NCBI GenBank assembly: GCA_964017065.1
Contig: OZ024784.1
Location: 1,548,598-1,612,597 of the forward strand
Direction: 5' to 3'
DNA length: 64,000 nucleotides
Source of the DNA: Haliclona indistincta
Taxonomy: Eukaryota > Porifera > Demospongiae > Haplosclerida > Chalinidae
Part shown: in pieces, positions 23,410 through 33,800 of the stretch
Position numbering within the stretch: position 1 is the stretch's first letter
How the letters are laid out: each line of letters opens with the position of its first letter
The notes under the pieces: generated by a model
Told to the model about the DNA's origin: nothing
The model's database searches: none
Seen by the model: the letters and a program-made list of their open reading frames with translations, nothing else
Made by a program: the position numbers and the translations under genes

Positions 23410-24720
23410 GTACGCATTGCATGCGCATGCGCGAAATTAACCATCTGATTTTTTTTTTTATAAGATAAATAATGGCAATAGTGATAGACCATCTGATGGT
23501 CTATCACTATCTGATGGTCACTATCTACTGCAGTTTGCAAGTTGGTTGTCATAGTCAATGGTTCATGCTTGATAGTGTGGTTAACCTTAGCCATACATGG
23601 CTTCTCTGTATTACGCAATCATTATCACGTGAGTCTAAGAGCATACGCTCTAATTCTAATTCCTTCGCTATTAGCAAGCTGCTTCTGTTGGAAGCAATCG
23701 TGCAAAGCCACTGCACCAAAGTAAACACAGCTCGAGCTTACCTGTGATAACGCACAAGAATTAGAGCATTATGTTATCAGACTCACGTGACAGGGATTTT
23801 CGTGCGTGGGCGTAATTAGAGGTGTGGTTTCCGGTCAACTAGTCTGGGCTTGGTTTAGCTACCATAATATAAAGCATCACATCGCTTAGTGCTATGGCTG
23901 GTAGCAACACTGGACTCTTTTCCCAGCGGTCACAGATGCAGTAGGGGTCCTGCTGTAAACCAGCTTGCAGCACTTTTTGTTCATATCTGCACTTAGCTAC
24001 GTTTAATACTAAGTTGCTGCAGATATTAGCTCCAGCTCGCGCTCATCATTCTCGCTGTACTGTGTGACGTTGCCTCGTACTAAACTAGAGTAGGATATGA
24101 CGAAAAACAGCCGCTCGTGCCAACCAACATGCATGACGGCTGACCGGAAGCCACACCTCTAATTACCCCCACGCACGAAACAAGCTAAGGTTAACCACAC
24201 TGTATCAACCTTGCTAACCACACTATCAAGCATGAACCGTTGACTATGACAACCAACTTGCAAACTGCAGTATCACTAATTAACCATCTGATGGTTAATC
24301 CGTATACTACAGTAAACTAATGTTGATGTCCGTGCACTCTTGCTTATGTCAGGATACTCATTGTTAGTTAGGAAAAAAACACAGAAGCAGCGGTGTTTAG
24401 GCCGGCTAAGCATGCCACGATGAAACATTGTACTGTTACGAGCCATATCGAACGCCACGAGCGGCAAATATTCTCGATTTTGGCCTGATTTCGACAAAGT
24501 AAGTGTTTTATGTCTAGACAGATCTCCAATTGCTGTCGTGTGTACCTGGACAAGCGGCCAAGTAGATGCAGCAGCTTGCCCGAGCGTGGTTGGATCCCAA
24601 ACAATAGTTCCAGCGTTGTTCGCATTAATGCATAAATTTATATAGGCGGGGCGAGGGCGGTGTCTTGCGATTTTTCACCCGCGCTTTTCAAAATCTGACG
24701 CATGCGCATGCAATGCGTAC
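23410..24720. mobile_element. Palindrome-rich non-coding element with nested hairpins
   Basis: Outer ends GTACGCATTGCATGCGCATG and complement. Inside, a second inverted pair lies at 23530-23605 / 24186-24270 (GCAGTTTGCAAGTTGG). A third pair at 23798-23838 / 24140-24180 (TTTCGTGCGTGGGCG) bounds a 383-bp MITE. There is also a compact palindrome at 23479-23511. I see no gene. Confidence 0.6.
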
Positions 24721-24740
24721 CAGGCTCTCTATTCTGATCT

Positions 24741-25597
24741 GATCTATACGGAAGCCCAGAGCGGACATTCCACTTTCCATTTTCTACTTCCAGTTTCCAC
24801 TTTCCATTTTGTAAAAAGCAAGGCAAAAACTGTAGAGCACACGCTGAAAGATGCCTATTTAGCTTGGACCAGTAACCAGAGAGCGGTTGTAGCCAGGAGT
24901 GGGCTCCTGTTGTAGCTCATTCCAGGCTTCCAGCGCGATGAGCACGCGGCTGGGATGTGTTCGCGAGCCTGAGCGAGCACACCCTTCATCTCACAAAGAG
25001 AATGACATACAGCCTGGGTCAGTGCAATGACATGCAAGGTACATGCACAGTACAATCACATTCGTGTGCTCTGACAAACATGCGGGATAAGTAGCAGGAT
25101 CACTACAATCGTACATTATCTATGCTACAACTCTGTTGTGTGTGCCAAGATATACAGTCCATAACTGCATGCCGGCTTCATGCCAACAATGGTATGTCAA
25201 ATTTAAAGTGTGCATCATGCATTGTAGTGATCCATTCCTACATGCTGTTTGTTACACATCCACAAATTTCTTGCTGCTTCTTTGTTTTCATGTAACATGA
25301 ATCTACAAACCGGCCTTAAACTTCGTTGTTTTACTGATAAAATTAATGTTCACATAGAGAGTGCTCGCTCAGGCTCACGAAGCACATGAGGACCAGGTGC
25401 TGGAAGCCTGGAATGAGCAACCGGCTCACCCCGATATATTATCGCGCTCTCTGGTTACTGGTTCAAGCTAAATATGCATCTTTCAACGTGTGCTCTACAG
25501 TTTTTGCCTTGCTTTTTAGTAGTTTTTACAAAATGGAAAGTGGAAACTGGAAGTAGAAAATGGAAAGTGGAATGTCCGCTCTGGGCTTCCGTAGATC
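24741..25597. mobile_element. Long-hairpin MITE
   Basis: Arms of about 240 bp (24741-24985 and about 25352-25597) are inverted copies, including CGGAAGCCCAGAGCGGACAT and a run of TTTCCA/TGGAAA motifs. The centre (about 24990-25350) is AT-rich and non-coding. Confidence 0.65.
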
Positions 25598-25662
25598 TAA
25601 TACCCAGGCCAGGCCACCCACGCAGCCCGTCCGAGAGCCTGGGTACGTGGCTAGTAATTGAC

Positions 25663-27805
25663 TTGAATTTCTGAGGATTCTAGGCAACGATCTTGCATGG
25701 ACAGGAGCATCGGGCATAATGATAAGACCTTTGTTAATCTTGAAGAGAGTGGTTGGCTTAAGTTATACTGATGTCTCTGCGCATGAGAAGGCACTTGGTA
25801 TACACTGAGGAGATCGTCATAGTTGGCCTTCCATAATTCCATTGTTTTGTAGCAGCCTTGAGAGCAAATTTTTGAACATTTTTCTAGCTTGTTAATAAGA
25901 TTGATCTGATGAGGTTCCCATGCACACAACTGCTGCATACTCAAGGTGAGGTCGAACATGAGACAGGTAGAGACTCCCAATGAAAGAAAGTATTGCAACC
26001 AGCATACCTGTAGAGTGATTGTAACGGACTCAAACCAAACTTTAATTGCAACAAGAACACAACTGAGAAAACAACTGGCTGAAATAACCTATCTAGCTTC
26101 TAGACTGTTCTTAACACCCTAGTCTAGCATAAAACACTACATACAGAAATAAACAGCACAGCATAAAACACTATATACAAAAAGGACAACACTCTATACA
26201 ACCAAAGAAACACTTACAACACAATAGCCAACACTCTATACATTAAAAGAAACGTCAATCCAGCCTAGCATCCTTTACAGTTATCAGTACAGAAAACCAA
26301 TTTGCTGCCTAGCTTTCATACAAACCTCGTCAATTTACAAAGAGTCAAAGACCAATTGAGAGACGAGGTTATCCAAACTCCTAGATATTGTATGAGTCAG
26401 CTTTGTCTAAGGGAGAGCTGTCAACAACAATGGGAGAGGATGGTAAGGTGGGAGAACACTTTCTGGAGATGATCATGAATTTGCATATTTTTGAATTAAA
26501 TTAAAACAAAATTAATTATCATTAGACTAGACGCGCGTCTAGTCAATCAACATCATTTTGAAGAGCAGCGAAGTCAGCATGGGAGTTAACCTGGCAATAT
26601 AGCATCATAATCATCTGCATAAAGCGATATAGTACCCGATGTGAGGTATCCGAATAATATCGTTTATACAGAAATTATAGTTGTTGTGAGCAGTGCATCT
26701 GATATCTATTTAAGCCCAAAACATGAGTATTTCCAGGAAACAGTGATATTTGTTCCTAACAGATAGACTGCATTCTGCTTGTTAACATGAAAACAATATT
26801 ATGATGTATTAGAGTTGCAAAAGGGCATGATATGGTTGTTAACATGATAGTGTTCTAAACATGTCCTGTACAAATTTTGAAAATGCTGCAATCTGATTGG
26901 GCTGCACCAAATCGTACAGTAGAACAATTAGGGTGAAAGTGTGACACCCGACCTCCATTAAGGCTGAGGTCGGGCCTCGCCCAACTAGTCATGAAGTAGG
27001 TTGATATATCCTTAAGCAGAAAAGGGTCCCAGGCAGCTAGACTCGAGAACGAGAAGCATATTCAAGATGGGGCAATAAAAGAAGTATACAAGAGTGACAA
27101 GCATGGGGGTTGAACAGAAAAGAAAGCTCCTGTATAAAAGACTCACAATTTCGCTTATTTTGCTTTTCACTTGTCTAGTTATGATAGTGTAACTAAGTGG
27201 AACCTCTCTAAGGCGGGCACCATTGGGACCAACAAAATCGTCCACTATAGAGAGGGTGTCCTCTGGTTAGGGGTTTATCATTAATACATTATGTGGGTTA
27301 TATTTGGGATTCAATAAGTAGGGATGCGGCTAATATGCGGGCACTGCTTCCGGCATAATAGGTAATTTTTTTCCGAGCATTATTCGGAGCATAATCGGTA
27401 AAAAATGTAATATAATTGGTAGGTGTGGTCGTTACACCCACCATATTTGAATGTTCAACAGCAACACAAGAACAAGCAAGCACATATTGCATTCGAAAAT
27501 GCGTTATCATCTTGTCGACAGTAAGCTAGCAGCTGTGAGCTGCCTAGCATAATTGTGAGCATAATCGGTGAGAATTTTGAGCAGTGCGGCATAGAATAAT
27601 GGGTAAATTTTTGAGCATAATAGCCTCATCCCTATGAATAAGTGTCCATTATAGAGATGTTGTCCGTTGGAGAGGGGTGTCCGCTATGGGGGGATTTCAC
27701 TGAATGTAGCTCGTGAATATCATTATTGAGCGCAAAGGGGTCCACGCGGAACGCGCACTACCCAAGATCCGCCACTGAATTATTCCTTGTACATCTATTT
27801 CAGCA
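25663..27805. other. Spacer upstream of gene B
   Basis: Non-coding and paralogous to 44382-44894 plus 49793-51068 in front of gene D. It contains a Tigger/mariner-like degraded repeat (GTCCACTATAGAGAGGGTG, about 27237) close to the start of gene B; the same sequence lies before gene D. TTTCAG two bases before the start codon (27800-27803) could be the acceptor of a 5'UTR intron. Confidence 0.55.
27319..27636. mobile_element. MITE present before gene B, absent before gene D
   Basis: Ends TAGGGATGCGGCTAATATGC and the near complement CATAATAGCCTCATCCCTA. Flanks AATAAG at 27313-27318 and 27637-27642 form a 6-bp duplication. The paralogous stretch before gene D (about 50895-50910) reads through the empty site. 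Confidence 0.75.
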
Positions 27806-30800
27806 ATGGCCAGGGCTGTCGAGCTGTGTCTGCTAATGCTGTGCGGGGCAGCTGTTGCTCTGAACACCATGGACACGTTCAAACCCATAGCAAGACTCTC
27901 TCCTGCACGCGGTGCGACAGATAGAGATGAATTCGGATTTTCGGTGGTAGCCCACAAAATGAGCAGCACTGCAACAGGATTCACTGATACACTAGCCAAT
28001 ACAGTGTGAGGTTTTTTAAAACGCTGAAACTGCGATTCGTTAATTATTCGAAGTGTGGAGCTGGTAGTTCCTGCACTTTTTCTTTCTATAGCATCATAGT
28101 AGGAGCTCCACTAGGAAGGTATCCTGGTGGACTTGATCTACCACTGAATTCCTCAGTCTGTGAGCTGTATGATTTATCACGTGGTGTAACGAGAGACATA
28201 ACTACACTCACTGATGAGGAGATCAGAGAGTGCTACCTTCGTACTGGACTGGTCTATACTTGTCCTCTTACCGGAACTGGTGGGTGTGGTCCTATACTGG
28301 GTAACATGAATGCAACGGGACCTGATGGTGCTCTGTTTGATCGTGTTGGTGAGTGATATGACAAAATTGGACTTAGATGGTGAGAACTGGCCTGCCTGAT
28401 ATTTGGGACAATATCCAGCACGGGTGTCTAGGGTTATGCGTTTGGGTTCGTTTCTTCATATGTATGTGACCAAAAATTCCGCCTTGCAACTCAAAAGATC
28501 ATCAAAAAATAGCTCTTCATTGTCTGTATTTCAAAGACTGCATAGAACATTGCAGTAATTGTCAGTTTTTCAGTTAGATAACAGCACTATTATCATTGCC
28601 GATCGGCAATGATATGTAGGGATTAAATACTAACATGTGTTCGCTTAGTGTTCTGCATGAGCCTGAGTGAGAACAATGTTCTTGTAAAGAAGTCCTGTTT
28701 TTTACCATTTCAAAACTGTTAGTTACATTAGTTATATACCGACTTATCGGTATAATTATAGCTACCTGTCGTATAGCTGGCGGCTACCTTGCACCTAACA
28801 CGACTGTATGCTTACCTCTGTAATTCATATTCTACAGGTAACATTATGCATTTCAATGACTTTGGACGACTAGTAATTCAACAAGATAAAGTAGACCAAA
28901 GGATGGGTAGCACATTGTTCAGCTCAGGAGAATTTTTTGTGGTGAGTAATACAGAATACTGATTTTTTCATAATCACCATTCATCATTCTATCGATCAGG
29001 CTTGTGCTCCATTCTGGCAGAACATTGGACCAAACCAAGACAGAGAAACACCTGCAGGTCTCTGTGCATTTTCTGGACGGAATCTGAGAGACTTTCAGTA
29101 CACTAAACCATGCGGTAAGTAGGTCTATAATAATGGTAGTACCTAATAGCTATAATCCACAGGACCGATTGGTACCAGTAACAATGGACAAAGATCTTAT
29201 TGTATGTCTGGTCATAGTGCAGCCATCCTCAAGGTGAGTCTGTGATTGATATTCTAGCTTGAGCTAGAAGTCAGGTGTACCACAAACAGAAATTTCGTAT
29301 TCATAAATAATTTATGAATTTTATATGCAAAAATTGCAGTCATGGAACAATATGCTAAATATTTACATGGCGAAAATATACACGTTTACAGCTGGTTTGC
29401 AGTATATGCTTGACCTATTCACTCACTCAACGCAGGGATCTCAACTGAATGACTCTGTTCTTGGTGTCACTACTCCTGGACGATATCGATACACTGGTGG
29501 TGTGTACTACTATGAGAACCTCAATACAACAGAACCACAATCTACTGTGATGAGGGAGTCACAGCTCGGACTGACCAGACTTCATACAACAAGAGCTAGA
29601 GTTGATGATGATCTGGACATACCACTATCAGATCCATTGAACGTACCAAATGTAGATGATTCCCAATATGGTAAGAATGTAGGTGGAGTTTAGGCATTAT
29701 GAACATACACTAGAGACAGAATAAACACAGTGAAGGTGGTGCAAGATAAAGCTTCTCTATTGTATCATGACTCTAAAATTACTCCATTATCATGGCGCAG
29801 GTTTTACTGCTGTTCCTGGAAGATTCAATGGACCGGCATCTTCAGAATGTGAGTTGAAATTAGTGGTCATGGAGAAATAAGAAATGAAGCGAAACATCCC
29901 TATTGCACAGCTAGCTCAACAGCATTATGTGTTCTAGCTCTATAGCACACTTATGCTCTATTAATCGCTGGACTAAATTACTGGACTGTCCTTTACTTTA
30001 GCATGATAAAAAGCAAATTGGACAGACGCTTATGTCCATGCAAGCAGGTCTTGTACGTTGCTTTGGCCAAGCAATGCAGCCTATTCAGAAGAACCTGATG
30101 ATTTGATTGAGCTACAAGTTAGTGTCTCGTGCATGAAGTCTCGATCAATGTTACGCCTACTTGGTTACGCCCCTCTGAGACAGAGTGAGTGAGCAGAAAC
30201 ACATCGAAAGAGCTCGTGGATAAACGTTACAGCAAGCAGTCGCACTCCTGAGACCATAGCTAGTGTACACAAGGTGGGTTTATGAGCTTAGCAAAGCCTC
30301 ACTAAGAAACTAGCATTAACTTAGCAGCACCGTTCAGGCTTTGCTGAGATTGCAAAATAAGCCTTGTGTAGACTTACCTTTGGTCTCAGGAGTGGGACTG
30401 TTTTTGCTGTAACGTTCGTCCAAAAGCTCTATCGGTATTTCTGCTCACTCACTCTGACTCGGTGTAACCAAGTAGGTGTAACCAAGTAGGCGTAACCGTG
30501 TAACATCGATTGAGACGCACTAACTCTGTATTTCCTGCTCAATCAATTCATTAGGTTATTTTGAATAGGCTGGCTTTGCTTGGCCAAACAAGACCTGCTT
30601 GAGTGGGTATAGGCATCAGTCCAATTTTCTTTTTATCATGCTGAAGGTCAGTCAGACACCAGTACTAGTAGTCCAGACACCAGTACTAGTAGTCCAGACC
30701 CCAGTACTAGTAGTCCAGACCCCAGTACTAGTAGTCCAGACACCAGTACTAGTAGTCCAGACACCAGTACTAGTAGTCCAGACCCCAGTACTAGTAGTCC

Positions 30801-33800
30801 AGACCCCAGTACTAGTAGTCCAGACTCCAGTACTAGTAGTCCAGACACCAGTACTAGTAGTCCAGACCCCAGTACTAGTAGTCCAGACACCAGTACTAGT
30901 AGTCCAGACCCCAGTACTAGTAGTCCAGACACCAGTACTAGTAGTCCAGACACCAGTACTAGTAGTCTAGACCCCAGTACTAGTAGTCTAGACACCAGTA
31001 CTAGTAGTCTAGACACCAGTACTAGTAGTCCAGACACCAGCACTAGTAGTCCAGACACCAGTACTAGTAGTCCAGACACCAGTACTAGTAGTCTAGACCC
31101 AGTACTAGTAGTCTAGACACCAGTACTAGTAGTCCAGACACCAGTACTAGTAGTCTAGACCCCAGTACTAGTAGTCCAGACTCCAGTACTAGTAGTCTAG
31201 ACACCAGTACTAGTAGTCCAGACACCAGTACTAGTAGTCCAGACACCAGTACTAGTAGTCCAGACCCCAGTACTAGTAGTCCAGACACCAGTACTAGTAG
31301 TCCAGACACCAGTACTAGTAGTCCAGACACCAGTCGCCAGAACGTGAGTTGACTAATGATAGTTATGTTATGGTGATTGAGTACATAAATTATCAATTAT
31401 CAATTGTCACTGCATATAGAGCTTGGGCAAATTCAATATTACTATCTATGGGCAATGGAACATCCTGTACATGCATGTACCAATGTCAAAAAGACATGAA
31501 CTCACTGGACAGCAAAATGAAATTTGCCAAAACGCAAATTCTTGAGTCGTTCATCAAAAAATATTTTGGCTTAGCTAAAGATTTTTACTATGTTATTCAT
31601 TCAAAATGCAAAGGTTCTCTTGTACCCCCTTTGCCTGTTTAGTCTTGTTTGTTTTTGTTTGTTTGTTATGTGTGTAGTTATGTTGTTGGTTTTTGTTGTT
31701 TTTTATTCTGTATACTTTGCCTTAATTGGTTCATTTGCTAGTACTGTTTTGTTGTATACAATGTCATTATAAAGTTTTGGAAAATTGAACAGACCTCGTG
31801 CTGCATTTTATTTTCGAGCGCATGCCTAAAATTAAATGGCTGTTACTCAATCAAACATTATTAAAAGGTGATAAAACTTTCTATACAATAATGTTTGATC
31901 ATTCTTCTTGTTGTATAAAAAATTTCTAAGTGTTTGTGCTACATTTTAGCTGAGAAGCTACCATTTGATTACAGGCATGCGCTCGAAAATAAAATGCAGC
32001 ACGAGGTCCCTTTTCTAATGCACGGTCACATAATTTATTAAGAAATTGAACATTTAACTTAACAGTTTCATGTTGATAACCATGTTAAGCTACTTTTGCA
32101 GTGTAACCTAATGCATACATGATTCAGTTTTAGTAGCGCAAATTTCATCTTGATTGTCATCGATCAACAGATTTCTATGTATCCTCTCCTCAATATAAGG
32201 ATTCTAGTGCTGATCCTATAGGAAGGGTAAGAATATTGTTCTATAATCACTAATTAACTAGTAATTCGCAGGTTTATGTGGTGACTGATTTTGAGGCAAT
32301 TCCAACTGTTGCTATCGATGGTGAAGAGGTATGTAAGACTTTGTCACATTACAATACCTTCTCCTCCTCCTCTCTCAGTTTGGAGAGTACTTTGGTTACT
32401 CACTAGCTGCTCCAGACCTCAATGGAGATGGGTGAGTGAGTGAGACTGTGTTACTCCATCACTCCACTCCTCTCTCCTCAGCTATGATGATATGGTGGTG
32501 GGTGCTCCCATGTACTCTAAAACCGGTTTACCAGAGTTGGGTCGTATCTTCATTCTGTACAATAATGCGGTGAGTGCAATGACCTGTGTACTACCAGACA
32601 CAAGTGTGTGATTTGAACCAAATCTCTCAATCAGGGACAATCATTCACAAAGAATGGAACTGTGGAAGGCAATGTGGGATTAGGACGTTTCGGTCACTCA
32701 GTGACAAGTCTAGGAGACTTGAACAATGATGGTTGTGACGGTGAGCATGCATTTACCAGTTGTGATGATGTGTGTTCAATGGTGGATTGTACTACAGATA
32801 TTGCTGTTAGTGCTCCATTTGATGAAGGAGGAAAAGTTTTCATTTACTATGGATCTAAGGAGACAGGAATCAACTCCACCGTACAGCAGGCAAGTGTGTT
32901 GTGGGTCGAGTGAAGTGGTGTTGACAGTGTGGCCATGCACATGCAGACAATCACAGCTGAGCAGATGACCAATCAGGTGACCAACTTGACCAGCAGCATT
33001 ACTGTGTTTGGTTTCAGTCTGGATGGGAAGGTTGATGTTGATGACAACCAATACAGAGGTGACACAACTCAGTGAGAAGTGATTGATTGTATTACACACT
33101 CATGCACAGATTTGGTAGTCAGTGCTCTTGGTACTACCAATACTAATGGAAAAGCTGTGTTTGTACTCAGGTAAGACATGACTAGCTCTCTGACTCCAAT
33201 TACCCAATTGTCTTCCATTCCTAGGTCCTTCCCAGTGGCTACTGTATCTCTGAACATCACAGACTTCCCAGCTGAAGTCATTCGTGAGACTAAGAACTGC
33301 AACATAAATGGAGTCATGACAGCTTGGTACAATGTTCTTTGCATATATCACCAGGCATTATCCACTCTTCTATAACAGTTTCAATGTTAGCTTGTGTGGT
33401 AACTTCACTGGTAGAGGATTGACCAGTATCAGTAAGTGACTTTTACTCTAGATATATATAGCTCATGCATGACTGTGCTATTCAGGTCCTAAGTATAGGC
33501 TGAATGAGAATGTTGTCCGCGGTGGAAGGCAACGATTATTTTTTGATCAGTCAAACAATGGGAGCAACAGCATCACAGGCACTTTCAATATTCCAAATGT
33601 TGGTCAGGAGTCTTGTCGTTCAATCACAGTATATATCAGAGTAAGACAACACACACTGATACTAGACCACTGTCACTTTATATTATGCTGTTTGCAGAAT
33701 GATTTAACTCCTGATCAAGCTCTTCAACCAATGAGCTTCACCTTCTCACTGCTTCCATTTGAACGCTCACAGTCTCCAGTGGATACTAACTTCCAGCCTG

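Larger units (their letters stand above)
22174..23413. mobile_element. MITE with inverted ends, split at its centre by a TAG-9 element
   Basis: Left arm GTACAGCGGTTT...TTGCAATCTAAAAGCG (22174-22215) is an imperfect inverted copy of the right arm (23366-23413). The 22289-23350 element lies between the arms. No coding potential. Confidence 0.5.
6454..25653. mobile_element. Outermost TAG-9 element, 19.2 kb with all nested insertions
   Basis: Begins TAGCCTCGTACCCAGG and ends with the near complement CCTGGGTACGTGGCTA. The TIR runs about 45 bp on the left before it is interrupted by another element. It is flanked by GTAACTGAC (6445-6453) and GTAATTGAC (25654-25662), a 9-bp target duplication with one mismatch. 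The paralogous spacer after gene C reads straight through the unoccupied site at 44373-44381, which confirms an insertion. Most of its present length is later insertions; little own sequence remains apart from the TIRs and part of 24721-25653. No intact transposase can be assigned to it. Confidence 0.85.

Noticed and set aside
25651..25998. Minus-strand frame with MQYFLSLGVSTCLMFDLTL
   Set aside because: A related copy at 44370-44716 is broken into two frames by small indels. It may be an old reverse-transcriptase-linked remnant, but no motif could be confirmed.
27012..27245. Minus-strand frame starting MDDFVGPNGARL
   Set aside because: It is the translation of a Tigger/mariner-like repeat end; a homologous frame at 50576 has a different end.
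30653..31333. Array as an in-frame cassette exon (STSSPDT repeat)
   Set aside because: The 3' border does not return to phase 1 for exon 8, gene B has a 1-base loss in one unit, and gene D a 5-base gain; the frame would break in both.
30653..31333. CRISPR-like regular repeat
   Set aside because: Units are contiguous 21-mers without unique spacers, inside an intron of an animal gene.
30599..31396. Open frames repeating PVLVVQT (+) and SGLLVLV (-)
   Set aside because: They are translations of the 21-bp intronic minisatellite; stops appear wherever a unit has TCTAGAC, and no domain or start context supports them.
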